From Algoriphagus boseongensis (GTDB lineage Bacteria > Bacteroidota > Bacteroidia > Cytophagales > Cyclobacteriaceae), in contig NZ_SNYF01000010.1 in NCBI RefSeq assembly GCF_004362805.1, positions 51,689-115,688 of the forward strand: a stretch of 64,000 bases of DNA, in the 5' to 3' direction. Position numbers and translations under genes: made by a program. Every line of letters begins with the position of its first letter. The first letter of the stretch is position 1. This document shows positions 52,383 to 61,089 of the stretch, one piece after another. Under the pieces are notes generated by a model. It searched no databases. It worked only from the letters and a program-made list of their open reading frames with translations, and was not told the DNA's origin.

Positions 52383-52414
52383 CAAAAATAATATAAAGAA
52401 TACCGAAAAGCAAA
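52383..52414 (-). promoter_or_regulatory. Promoter of rimP-nusA-infB
   Basis: On the minus strand TTTG (52411-52414), a 20-nt spacer and TATTTTTG (52383-52390) fit the Bacteroidota promoter pattern. The box is about 60 bp before the rimP ATG. Confidence 0.6.
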
Positions 52415-52532
52415 GTGCCCTATATTAATAAAGTATTGAGCCAATGAAATTTTCTTGAAATGAAGCGTTTTTTGTGAAAGGTCAAGAATTTCAAATCATT
52501 TGACCTTAATGAACAAAAAAATACTCTTTCCC
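52415..52532. other. Central part of the 319-bp rimP/mreB divergent gap
   Basis: This AT-rich stretch separates the rimP promoter from the mreB promoter. I see no tRNA, conserved RNA or open frame in it; short A/T runs are its only notable feature. Confidence 0.4.
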
Positions 52533-52555
52533 TGAGTTTTATCAATTTAAGATAA

Positions 52556-52563
52556 TAATTTTG
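52556..52563 (+). promoter_or_regulatory. -7 element TAATTTTG of mreB-mreC-mreD-mrdA-rodA
   Basis: An exact TAnnTTTG match, 80 bp before the mreB ATG. About 25 bp upstream a TTTC (52527-52530) could serve as a weak -33 element. Confidence 0.48.
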
Positions 52564-52642
52564 CCGACCCGCGTTTAAAAGTGGTACTCAGGTACTATCT
52601 TAAACACCAAACTCCAAGTAAAAAGCCAATCAAAAAGTAAAA

Positions 52643-53671
52643 ATGGGATTATTTGATTTTTTCTCTAGCGATATAGCCATCGATTTGGGTACTGCTAACA
52701 CCCTGATTATCCATAAGGATAAAATCGTTGTGGATGAACCCTCGATAATTGCCATCGACAAAACCAATAATAGGGTTTTGGCTGTGGGAAGAGAGGCGAT
52801 GAATATGCACGAGAAAACCCACGAGAACATTAAGACCATCCGTCCTTTGAAGGATGGGGTAATCGCAGATTTCTATGCTGCAGAGCAGATGATCCGTGGT
52901 TTGATCAAAATGATCCCTGGGCAGAAAAAAGGAATGTTTCCTCAGTCTCATCGCATGGTAATCTGTATTCCTTCCGGGATCACTGAAGTGGAGAAAAGAG
53001 CGGTACGAGATTCTGCCGAACATGCCGGGGCTAAAGAAGTATACATGATTTACGAACCAATTGCTGCAGCTATCGGTATTGGCATCGACATCGAAAAGCC
53101 AATGGGCTCTATGATCGTAGATATTGGAGGGGGTACTACAGAAATTGCTTTGATCGCTCTTTCAGGCATTGTAGCTGATCAATCCATCCGTGTAGCCGGA
53201 GACACCTTTACTAAGGACATCCTGGATTACATGAGACGCCAGCACAACTTATTGATCGGTGAGCGATCTGCAGAAAAAGTAAAAATCGCCATCGGTTCTG
53301 CTTTAACTGAATTGGACGAAGCTCCGGAGGATTATGAAATTCGAGGACGCGATCTGATGACAGGCATTCCAAAAGTCATCAAGGTCTCTTATTCTGAGAT
53401 TGCTTTTGCACTGGATAAGTCTGTTTCCAAGATTGAAGAAGCTGTACTTAAAGCTTTGGAAATTGCTCCACCGGAACTTTCTGCCGATATTTATGATAAT
53501 GGAATCCATTTGACAGGTGGTGGTGCATTGCTTAAAGGACTTGACAAGCGCTTGCATCAAAAAACCAAGCTTCCTATTCACATTGCTGAAGATCCACTTC
53601 GCGCCGTGGTAAGAGGTACAGGTACTGCCTTGAAAAATATCCAAAACTTCCGAACCGTTTTGATGACCTAA
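52643..53671 (+). CDS. mreB: MreB, rod-shape-determining actin homologue
   Basis: MreB filaments position the wall-elongation machinery under the inner membrane. The 342-residue protein has IDLGTANTLI (phosphate 1), PSGITEVEKRAVRDSAEHAGA, the VDIGGGTTEIALIA motif (phosphate 2) and GIHLTGGGALLKGLD (adenosine motif). It is the first gene of mreB-mreC-mreD-mrdA-rodA, with 7 bp to mreC. Confidence 0.97.
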   Translation: MGLFDFFSSDIAIDLGTANTLIIHKDKIVVDEPSIIAIDKTNNRVLAVGREAMNMHEKTHENIKTIRPLKDGVIADFYAAEQMIRGLIKMIPGQKKGMFPQSHRMVICIPSGITEVEKRAVRDSAEHAGAKEVYMIYEPIAAAIGIGIDIEKPMGSMIVDIGGGTTEIALIALSGIVADQSIRVAGDTFTKDILDYMRRQHNLLIGERSAEKVKIAIGSALTELDEAPEDYEIRGRDLMTGIPKVIKVSYSEIAFALDKSVSKIEEAVLKALEIAPPELSADIYDNGIHLTGGGALLKGLDKRLHQKTKLPIHIAEDPLRAVVRGTGTALKNIQNFRTVLMT

Positions 53672-53678
53672 GTATTGA

Positions 53679-54518
53679 ATGCTACGCATCCTACAGTTCC
53701 TTTATAGAATAAGGGCATTTATTTTATTTGTTTTTTTGGAAGTAGTGGCAGGCTGGTTGATTGTCACTAACAATTCCCCACAGGGTGCAGCTTTCTTCAA
53801 CAGTTCCAATGCAGTCATTGCATCTGTCCTGAAAAAACAAGCCGATTTGGTTCAGTTTTTTTCATTGGCCGAAGCTAATGAAGAACTGACAGAGGAAAAT
53901 GCAAAAATCCTCAGCACCCTGTTTGCTTATACCCAGCCTGCAGATAGTGCCTATTTGGAATTGGATTCCTTGTTGGAAGTTTCTTATCAATTCAGAGGAG
54001 CAAGAGTCATTGCCAATTCTTTACGCTATTCTCAAAATTACATCACCTTAAATAAGGGTGCTAATGATGGAGTAAAACCAGGAATGGGGGTTTTCAATTC
54101 TGAAGGAGTGGTAGGAAGAGTAAAGTCAGTTTCCAAAAACTACTCCGTAGCATTCTCTCTTTTGAATACCGGCTTATTGGTTTCTTCAAAAATCAAATCC
54201 ACCAATGACATTGCTTCAGTGCAGTGGGATGGAAGAGATGCTTCCGAGGCAAACCTTTTATATGTGCCTAGGCATATCAAAACTCAGCCAGGAGATACCG
54301 TGGTCACCTCAGGATTTAATTCCGTCTTTCCGGAAGGCATTATTATCGGAATCATCTCAGAGGTAAATCCAGACACTGAAGATCCAAACTATTTGAAAAT
54401 TCGCCTGAAATTGAAAACTGATTTCAGTAAGATAAAATATGTCTATTTGGTAGAAAACACCCAGTATCTGGAAGTGGATTCTCTTCAACAACAGTCGGAA
54501 GTAACCAATGAATTTTAG
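53679..54518 (+). CDS. mreC: MreC, rod-shape-determining protein
   Basis: A 279-residue protein with one N-terminal membrane helix (RAFILFVFLEVVAGWLIV), a coiled-coil region at about residues 55-95, and the two periplasmic beta-domains of MreC (GARVIANSLRYSQNYITLNKG, then VNPDTEDPNYLKIRLKL). It links MreB to PBP2 and RodA. Its 3' end overlaps mreD by 11 bp. Confidence 0.92.
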   Translation: MLRILQFLYRIRAFILFVFLEVVAGWLIVTNNSPQGAAFFNSSNAVIASVLKKQADLVQFFSLAEANEELTEENAKILSTLFAYTQPADSAYLELDSLLEVSYQFRGARVIANSLRYSQNYITLNKGANDGVKPGMGVFNSEGVVGRVKSVSKNYSVAFSLLNTGLLVSSKIKSTNDIASVQWDGRDASEANLLYVPRHIKTQPGDTVVTSGFNSVFPEGIIIGIISEVNPDTEDPNYLKIRLKLKTDFSKIKYVYLVENTQYLEVDSLQQQSEVTNEF

Positions 54519-55029
54519 AAATCTGATCCTATTTACCCTTCGGCTAATCCTGCTGGTTTTGGTTCAGATTTTCTTTCTGAAAAATCTGGCCCTTTTCGGA
54601 CAAGCTTTTGCCTTCCTATACCTTTTGGGGCTTTTGATTTTACCCTTAAATCTTCGGACCATTCCTTTGCTCTTGATAGCTTTTGGAATGGGATTGGTAA
54701 TTGATGTTTTTTATGAAACTATCGGTATGCATACTGCTGCGGCTACTTTCATGGCTTTTGCTAGACCGATCTGGCTGAAAGCTGTCAGTCCTACTGGAGG
54801 CTACGACGATATGCAATATCCTACCCTAAGCGAAATGGGAACTGGCTGGTTTTTGAGCTATGCATTTCCCTTGGTATTTGCATTCTCGATCGTATTTTTC
54901 AGTATAGACCATTGGGGATTCGGAAGCTTTTTTTCTGTGCTGAATAAAAGCTTTTTTTCCTCGACATTGACCTGTCTTTTGGCTATACTTGTACAACTAC
55001 TGTTTTTCAAGCGTAGGAGGGGAATCTGA
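54508..55029 (+). CDS. mreD: MreD, rod-shape-determining membrane protein
   Basis: A 173-residue protein with about five hydrophobic helices (LILFTLRLILLVLVQIFFL, FAFLYLLGLLILPLNL and three more). It is poorly conserved in sequence, as MreD usually is, but its length, topology and position between mreC and mrdA identify it. It contains the short MreD-like stretch GLVIDVFYETIGMHTAAATF. Its stop overlaps the PBP2 start by one base (TGATG). Confidence 0.87.
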   Translation: MNFRNLILFTLRLILLVLVQIFFLKNLALFGQAFAFLYLLGLLILPLNLRTIPLLLIAFGMGLVIDVFYETIGMHTAAATFMAFARPIWLKAVSPTGGYDDMQYPTLSEMGTGWFLSYAFPLVFAFSIVFFSIDHWGFGSFFSVLNKSFFSSTLTCLLAILVQLLFFKRRRGI

Positions 55030-56831
55030 TGAATGAACAAAGACCGGTAATCATCCTCATCTTCATTTCCTTGGTGAGTGTGGTGCTGCTTGTCAGGCTA
55101 TTTATGATCCAAGTCGTCGATGACAGCTTTACTCAAAGAGCTGAACGGAACGCTATCCAACGAATCGTCGACCACCCATACAGAGGATTGATTTATGATC
55201 GTAAGGGTCAACTCCTAGTCTACAACAATCCGATTTTTGATTTGATGGTCGTACCCAAAGAATTGAAAATTCAGGATACTACAAGATTTTGTGAGCTTTT
55301 CAGAATCCCGAAAGAACAGCTTGTGGAAACCCTCACCGCAGCTAGGAAATATTCCTCTGTCAAACCCTCTCCTTTAATCAAGCAAATCTCCAATAAGGAG
55401 TTTGCCAGAATTCAGGATTTCCTGATCGATTATCCCGGTCTATTTATTATGACCCGTGCCGTGCGATCTTATCCCAAATCCACCGCTGCACATGCTTTGG
55501 GATATATAGGAGAAATCAGCGGTCCTCAATTGGAACGTGATACTACAAAATACTATAGCCAAGGAGATTATGTAGGATTGAGCGGTTTGGAGCGCTATTA
55601 TGAAAATGAACTCCGAGGTAAAAAGGGTGTGAAGTACAAGATGGTCAATGTCCGTGGAGTGGATAAAGGGCCATTTAAAGATGGAGAATACGATACTGCC
55701 TCAGTAGCTGGAAAAAACATCACTTCCACCATTGACATGGATCTTCAGCTTTATGGAGAAATGCTAATGGCTGGAAAAAAAGGATCTGTCGTGGCCATCG
55801 AACCTAAAACAGGTGAAATCCTTGCCATGATCTCTGCTCCTTTTTATGACCCCAATGAGCTTACAGGAGCCGAATTTAGTAAGAACTATACCCTTTTGAA
55901 TAAGGACATTCAGAAGCCTTTGTTCAATCGACCTATCATGGCCACCTACCCTCCGGGTTCGATCTTTAAAATTGTCCAAAGCTTAATCGGACTTCAGGAA
56001 GGGATATTAACACCAAACACAACCTTTGCCTGTAACAAATCTCTGGTCGCTTGCCACAATCACCCAAGCCCTGTAAACCTTTTTGGGGCGATCCGAAATT
56101 CATGCAATCCATATTTCCATCAGGCATACAGAATGATTATCAATCAGGAGGTCTCCACGAATACCTTCAAGGATACTGAAATTGGATTGAATGCCTGGAG
56201 AGAAAGAGTTTTGAAATTTGGTCTTGGTGGGCCATTAGGAGTGGATATGACTAATGAAAAAGGAGGTTCCATTCCTTCCAGTAAGTTATATGATCGGGTC
56301 TATGGAGAAGGACATTGGAAGTATTCCACCATCTATTCTCTTTCCATTGGTCAAGGTGAAATGCTCGTTACTCCACTTCAAATGGCGAATCTTGCTGCCA
56401 TTTTTGCCAATAAAGGATACTATTACATTCCTCACCTGATCAAGGAAGTCGACGGAGATCCGACCTTGATCCCTGGCAAATATCAAATCAAACGAGAAGT
56501 TGGAATCGATCCGATTCATTTCGATTTGATTCAGGATGCCATGGCAGAGGCGATTTATGGAACAGCAGCTCGAGCAGTATTAAAAGACATCACCATAGCA
56601 GGAAAAACGGGAACAGCCCAAAACCCACATGGGGAAGACCATTCCGTTTTTATTGCTTTTGCCCCAAAAGAAGATCCTAAAATTGCAATCGCAGTCTATG
56701 TGGAAAATGCAGGATGGGGTGGCCGAGCAGCAGCAAGTACGGCTTCTCTAATGATTGAAAAATATCTCAGAGGGGAAATCACTAGACCTGCTTTGGAAGA
56801 ATACGTAATCGCCGGAAACTTTATTTATTGA
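55029..56831 (+). CDS. mrdA: Penicillin-binding protein 2 (elongation transpeptidase)
   Basis: PBP2 cross-links peptidoglycan during cell elongation. The 600-residue class B PBP has one N-terminal helix (VIILIFISLVSVVLLVRLF) and a pedestal domain (PYRGLIYDRKGQLLVYNNP). The transpeptidase domain has the catalytic serine motif YPPGSIFKI (SxxK), an SxN-type motif near IRNSCNPYFHQA and AGKTGTAQNPHG (KTG). It overlaps rodA by 4 bp (ATGA). Confidence 0.96.
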   Translation: MNEQRPVIILIFISLVSVVLLVRLFMIQVVDDSFTQRAERNAIQRIVDHPYRGLIYDRKGQLLVYNNPIFDLMVVPKELKIQDTTRFCELFRIPKEQLVETLTAARKYSSVKPSPLIKQISNKEFARIQDFLIDYPGLFIMTRAVRSYPKSTAAHALGYIGEISGPQLERDTTKYYSQGDYVGLSGLERYYENELRGKKGVKYKMVNVRGVDKGPFKDGEYDTASVAGKNITSTIDMDLQLYGEMLMAGKKGSVVAIEPKTGEILAMISAPFYDPNELTGAEFSKNYTLLNKDIQKPLFNRPIMATYPPGSIFKIVQSLIGLQEGILTPNTTFACNKSLVACHNHPSPVNLFGAIRNSCNPYFHQAYRMIINQEVSTNTFKDTEIGLNAWRERVLKFGLGGPLGVDMTNEKGGSIPSSKLYDRVYGEGHWKYSTIYSLSIGQGEMLVTPLQMANLAAIFANKGYYYIPHLIKEVDGDPTLIPGKYQIKREVGIDPIHFDLIQDAMAEAIYGTAARAVLKDITIAGKTGTAQNPHGEDHSVFIAFAPKEDPKIAIAVYVENAGWGGRAAASTASLMIEKYLRGEITRPALEEYVIAGNFIY

Positions 56832-58105
56832 TGAGAGAGGCGGATATTCAAATTAATCGAGTCGACTGGATTGCAGTCTTGATCTACTTTGCCTTAGTCT
56901 TTATAGGCTGGATCAATATCTATGCGGCGGTATTCGATAGCCAATATCCCAAGGAAATTTGGGACCTATCCATCAATTCCGGCCAGCAGCTAGTCAGAAT
57001 AGGTATTTCGATTGCCTTGATCACTTTGATCATGGTGGCGGATTACCGCTTTTTTGAAAATCTAGCCCTACCGATTTACATCCTTTTCATCGGGATTTTG
57101 ATTGTCACTCCTTTCTTAGGTAAGGAAGTCAATGGTCAAGTCCTTTCCGTTGGCTTTGGCTCATTTCGAATCCAGCCAGGGGAGTTTGCCAAGCTGACGA
57201 CCGCGCTAGCTCTGGCAAAGGTGATGGAAAGGCCAACCTTTGACCTATCCAAAAAGAACTACCAAATCATAGCTTTTACCATTTTGCTGATTCCAGTGGG
57301 ATTGATTCTACTTCAGCCAGATACTGGTACTGCAATGGTTTATTTTTCCATGCTTTTGATGTTTTATCGTGAGGGATTACCTCAATGGTATTTCGTGTTA
57401 GGCTTTGGATTGGTAGCCGTCACTCTTTTAGGACTAGGTATCGAAAACAATCTTTATTTGGTAGGGGCAATTGTAGTAGTCGTTGCCATTTTAGTTTCCT
57501 TGGGAAGAAGAACTTGGCAAAGGACAGTAGTTTTCTCCCTTATTGGATTAGGATTGATTGCTTATATCTATTCCTTGGATTATGTAGTTGCCAAACTCCC
57601 TCCTCATCAGCAAAACCGAATCATGGTTCTCTTTAATCCCAATATTGATCCATTGGGTGTGGGATGGAATGTGACCCAATCTAAAATTGCCATCGGTTCG
57701 GGAGGCTTACTTGGAAAAGGATACTTGGAAGGAACTCAGACCAAATTTGACTTTGTACCCGAGCAGCATACCGATTTTATCTTTTGCACTCTGGGAGAAG
57801 AATTCGGTTGGATAGGAAGCCTAATTGTGATCGGCTTATTTACTGGTCTACTTTATAGACTGGTCGTGATGGCAGAAAGACAAAAAAACAGATTCTCGAG
57901 AATCTATGGGTATTGCGTGGTCTCGATATTGCTTTTCCATTTCATGATCAATATTGCCATGACCATAGGATTGTTTCCCGTAGTTGGGATTCCCCTCCCC
58001 TTCTTTAGCTATGGTGGATCTTCTCTTTGGTCATTTACTATTTTGCTCTTCGTTTTCATAAAAATGGATTCCTCTAGAGCCACCCAGCTTGGCAGATTGA
58101 GTTAA
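56828..58105 (+). CDS. rodA: RodA, SEDS peptidoglycan glycosyltransferase
   Basis: RodA polymerises glycan strands in the elongasome together with PBP2. The 425-residue protein has about ten membrane helices. SEDS motifs are visible: GSFRIQPGEFAKL, LLQPDTGTAMVY, FVPEQHTDFIFCTLGEEFG and GIPLPFFSYGGSSLW. It is the last gene of the mre unit and ends 3 bp before a bidirectional terminator. Confidence 0.96.
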   Translation: MMREADIQINRVDWIAVLIYFALVFIGWINIYAAVFDSQYPKEIWDLSINSGQQLVRIGISIALITLIMVADYRFFENLALPIYILFIGILIVTPFLGKEVNGQVLSVGFGSFRIQPGEFAKLTTALALAKVMERPTFDLSKKNYQIIAFTILLIPVGLILLQPDTGTAMVYFSMLLMFYREGLPQWYFVLGFGLVAVTLLGLGIENNLYLVGAIVVVVAILVSLGRRTWQRTVVFSLIGLGLIAYIYSLDYVVAKLPPHQQNRIMVLFNPNIDPLGVGWNVTQSKIAIGSGGLLGKGYLEGTQTKFDFVPEQHTDFIFCTLGEEFGWIGSLIVIGLFTGLLYRLVVMAERQKNRFSRIYGYCVVSILLFHFMINIAMTIGLFPVVGIPLPFFSYGGSSLWSFTILLFVFIKMDSSRATQLGRLS

Positions 58106-58108
58106 AAA

Positions 58109-58131
58109 AAGGAGGGCTTTCGACCCTCCTT
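58109..58131. terminator. Bidirectional terminator between rodA and 58154-59248 gene
   Basis: An 8-bp perfect stem AAGGAGGG/CCCTCCTT with a 7-nt loop. An A-run on the left side gives a strong U-tract for the minus-strand gene, while the plus strand has only TCTTAATTT. Confidence 0.85.
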
Positions 58132-58153
58132 CTTAATTTCTATCACATTAAAC

Positions 58154-59248
58154 TTAATCGGCAAATTTTCGGTAGACCAATTGGAGAAATTCTCTCACCG
58201 CTTCAGAGTTGGTATCCCAATCCAATTCAGCAACATAGCGGGTATTGATCAAGTCCACAGCCGAATCAAAAGATCCGGATTCATCTATCGTTTTCAAAGC
58301 ATGCTTTAACAAATCAGCATTTCCATCAAACAACTCTTTGGTAAACATAAATCGCTGATTCAAGGCCAAACTCTCAGAAAGCTCTCCCAAAATCCCTTTC
58401 ATTCCTTTATAAGACTCCGCAGAGAAGTGAGCCTTCAACTTTCCTGCATCCAATCTTCCATTACCCATAGCTGGTGGAGCAGGCGCTGGTCTTTCTGCTC
58501 TCACTTCAGGAACTACCTGAGGCTCTGGCGCTGAGACTTCAACAGTTTCCTCCTCCACACTTTCGAAAAAAGATGCCTCAGTTACTTTATTTTCCTCTAC
58601 CACAGGGCTGGCTTGAGTTCCTGATCCACCAGTTATGTATTGGTCAAGGTCGAAAGCCTTTACATCACCCAAGGTAGCAAGCAAAAGATTCACTGATTCT
58701 AAACTATCCTTGATGACCTGATAGTTAGCTGAAATTGCTTTCAAATACGCCTCTCTGTCTTGTCCAAAGCCAGCTTTATCGATGAGAAAAGTGACTGCTT
58801 TATCATGCCACTTGTAATATTTCTTATTCTCCTTGAGGTATTCATTGATTTTTCCAGCTGGAGCTTTTCTGATTTCGTCCTGATAAAATTCAACCGGCTG
58901 ACAAGCTAGCTTGATCGCCAATTTTACAGCTTCCTGAACTAATGGCTCAAAATGCGCTCTTTCCGCCTTGATCCTTCGGGAAAGCACATTCATAAACTGG
59001 GTCAAAGCCTCATGAACCGCAATGTCCCTGTAATCGAAGAAAGGATTGCTTTTTAGCTTGGTCAATTCCTCCTGCCACTTTTCAAACAGTCTTTTGATGA
59101 TAAAAAAATTGACCTGATTGCTATTGGTCAACTGAATGATATCCTGACCGGTAATAAACTGCCGAGATGAAAAAAAACGTTCGCAGACAAGCTGAGCGTA
59201 CTCTTTGGAATAATTTTCTAAATAATTGCTGTTAATTTGAACTGTCAT
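58154..59248 (-). CDS. Conserved hypothetical protein, helical
   Basis: A 364-residue, mainly helical cytoplasmic protein with no signal peptide. The first 205 residues are charged helices (QLVCERFFSSRQFITGQDIIQL, then YYKWHDKAVTFLIDKAGFGQD). A Pro/Glu/Val-rich linker follows at about 210-260 (VEVSAPEPQVVPEVRAERPA), and a second helical domain (DAGKLKAHFSAESYKGMKGI) runs to the end. I do not recognise a named family. It is divergent from the ferredoxin gene. Confidence 0.78.
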   Translation of the reverse strand: MTVQINSNYLENYSKEYAQLVCERFFSSRQFITGQDIIQLTNSNQVNFFIIKRLFEKWQEELTKLKSNPFFDYRDIAVHEALTQFMNVLSRRIKAERAHFEPLVQEAVKLAIKLACQPVEFYQDEIRKAPAGKINEYLKENKKYYKWHDKAVTFLIDKAGFGQDREAYLKAISANYQVIKDSLESVNLLLATLGDVKAFDLDQYITGGSGTQASPVVEENKVTEASFFESVEEETVEVSAPEPQVVPEVRAERPAPAPPAMGNGRLDAGKLKAHFSAESYKGMKGILGELSESLALNQRFMFTKELFDGNADLLKHALKTIDESGSFDSAVDLINTRYVAELDWDTNSEAVREFLQLVYRKFAD

Positions 59249-59270
59249 AAGTGGGTCTGGTTTTCAAAAT

Positions 59271-59303
59271 CAAACGTAAAAATGCCCCGAATAATCATAC
59301 AAA
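59271..59303 (-). promoter_or_regulatory. Promoter of the 58154-59248 gene
   Basis: On the minus strand TTTG (59300-59303), a 21-nt spacer and TACGTTTG (59271-59278) fit the Bacteroidota promoter. It overlaps the start of the divergent ferredoxin gene. Confidence 0.5.
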
Positions 59304-59608
59304 ACCTGGGAAATTTCATCATTGATTCGGAAAGCACTGATCGTAAAGTTATTGAATTAATTCATGAAAATGGCATCGATTGGATGCATGCTTGTGGGAA
59401 AAAAGGTCGCTGTACCACATGCAAAATGATTCTGGTAAAACAGGAGGCTCAATTAAATGAATTGACGGAGAGAGAGCTTTTTTACAGGAGTCAAAATAGG
59501 CTAAAGCCCAATGAAAGACTAACTTGCCAAACCCAAATTCTTGAAGGAGAAATCCTGATTAGGGTGGCCGAAATCAATAAATTTCCACATCTTCAATACA
59601 CGGAATAG
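59282..59608 (+). CDS. [2Fe-2S] ferredoxin-like protein
   Basis: A 108-residue plant-type ferredoxin with the cluster motif HACGKKGRCTTCKM (C-x5-C-x2-C) and a fourth cysteine in ERLTCQTQ. The ATG at 59282 is used because the upstream in-frame extension is not typical of the family and overlaps the other gene's start region. It is followed 3 bp later by tdk. The redox partner is unknown. Confidence 0.85.
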   Translation: MPRIIIQNLGNFIIDSESTDRKVIELIHENGIDWMHACGKKGRCTTCKMILVKQEAQLNELTERELFYRSQNRLKPNERLTCQTQILEGEILIRVAEINKFPHLQYTE

Positions 59609-59611
59609 TCC

Positions 59612-60196
59612 ATGTTTGTCGAACCATCACCAAATACCAATAAGTCCAGCGACAAAAAAGGCCAGATCGAAGTGATCTGCGGATCGATGTTTTCCGGGAA
59701 AACTGAGGAACTTATCCGTCGGCTAAACCGGGCAAGAATCGCCAGACTCAAAGTGGAAATTTTTAAACCCTCAATTGACAAAAGATACCACGAACATGAT
59801 GTGGTCTCTCATAACGAAAATAGTATCCGATCCACTCCAGTCCAGTTTGCAGGTGACATTCTATTATTAGCAGGAGACTGCGATGTGGTAGGAATTGATG
59901 AAGCTCAGTTTTTTGATTTGGACCTGATCAATGTAGTCCAAAAATTAGCCAACCAAGGCAAACGGGTAATTCTTGCTGGTCTGGATATGGACTTTGAAGG
60001 AAAGCCCTTTGAACCCATGCCTCAACTGATGGCTATGGCAGAATACGTAACCAAAGTCCATGCGATTTGCATGAAGTGTGGGAGCTTAGCAGCTTTTTCT
60101 CTTAGACTTTCATCCAGTATGGACAAGGTGGTATTGGGAGAAAAGGAAGCCTACGAGGCCAGATGCAGAAAATGCTTTCTGGAAGATAAAAAATAG
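59612..60196 (+). CDS. tdk: Thymidine kinase
   Basis: Tdk phosphorylates thymidine to dTMP in salvage. The 194-residue type II enzyme has the P-loop [25 protein letters not shown] (with the catalytic Glu) and [15 protein letters not shown]. The zinc-binding cysteines appear as CMKCG and CRKC near the end. It lies between the ferredoxin gene and recO. Confidence 0.96.
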   Translation: MFVEPSPNTNKSSDKKGQIEVICGSMFSGKTEELIRRLNRARIARLKVEIFKPSIDKRYHEHDVVSHNENSIRSTPVQFAGDILLLAGDCDVVGIDEAQFFDLDLINVVQKLANQGKRVILAGLDMDFEGKPFEPMPQLMAMAEYVTKVHAICMKCGSLAAFSLRLSSSMDKVVLGEKEAYEARCRKCFLEDKK

Positions 60197-60204
60197 ATCC
60201 GGTC

Positions 60205-60894
60205 ATGATCAAAAAGACGGCAGGGATCGTACTGAGCAGCCTCAAATACAAGGAGACCAGCATTATTGTCAAAATTTTCACACGCGAACTCGGTCTAAAA
60301 TCATACCTGGTCAACGGAGTTCGCACGCAGGGAAAAGGGAGTAAAATGGCCTTTTATCAGCCTTTAACTCTTTTAGATTTGGTGGTATATGACAAGGAAA
60401 ATTCTGGACTGCAGAGAATTTCCGAAGCCAAACTCACCTTTCCCCAAAAGCATATCCCCTTCGACTTTTCCAGAACTTCCGTGGCTCTGTTTATGACAGA
60501 GGTCATCAGCAGGAGTATTTTCGAAAACTACCAAAACGAGTTTCTTTTTGATTTTCTGGAAGAAAGCATTCAAATTTTGGATCAGGAAAATCTCAACCTT
60601 ACCCACTTCCCTATTGTCTTCCTTTTGGAAAAAGCCAAATACCTGGGATTCGGACCTGAAGAAGCTTCCATGTTTCTAATAGAATCCAAAAATCAGCCTT
60701 TCTCCCCCGAGGAAACCAAGGAACTGGAAAGCTACATTTCTCAGCTTTTAGAGGAAGGTTATCATTCAGCAGCCCAAGTAAGAGGAAGCCTTAGAAAAAG
60801 ATTTCTCGATTTCTTGGTGGATTATTACAGCGAGCATTTGGACAATCCAAGCCCTCTAAAATCCCTTCCCATCCTTAGACAGTTGATTTTCTGA
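60205..60894 (+). CDS. recO: RecO, recombination mediator
   Basis: RecO, with RecR, loads RecA onto SSB-coated DNA in gap repair. The 229-residue protein begins with the OB-fold typical of RecO (KTAGIVLSSLKYKETSIIVK) and GLKSYLVNGVRTQGKGSKMA, then the helical C-terminal half ending PLKSLPILRQL. No zinc-finger cysteines are evident, as in many Bacteroidota RecO. It closes the ferredoxin-tdk-recO run. Confidence 0.92.
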   Translation: MIKKTAGIVLSSLKYKETSIIVKIFTRELGLKSYLVNGVRTQGKGSKMAFYQPLTLLDLVVYDKENSGLQRISEAKLTFPQKHIPFDFSRTSVALFMTEVISRSIFENYQNEFLFDFLEESIQILDQENLNLTHFPIVFLLEKAKYLGFGPEEASMFLIESKNQPFSPEETKELESYISQLLEEGYHSAAQVRGSLRKRFLDFLVDYYSEHLDNPSPLKSLPILRQLIF

Positions 60895-61089
60895 GGAAAA
60901 AATATTGCCAAGAGAAATCAAAAAATTTGTTAAATCGATTGGCATGGATTATTATTGTGCCATCACCGTGTATGAACAAGTCAGCCCACTTTGACTTGAG
61001 CTTTTCCTGCAGACCTTTTTTGCTCAGAAAATCATCCACGATCTCAAATACCGCATCTATCAAGATTTTATTTATTTCATACCCTCTTT

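Noticed and set aside
60875..61063. Minus-strand 62-residue reading frame in the recO/rho gap
   Set aside because: It starts at a TTG, overlaps the 3' end of recO, has no neighbours or recognised motif, and a plus-strand frame covers the same bases. The peptide composition is not implausible, so it is noted but not called.
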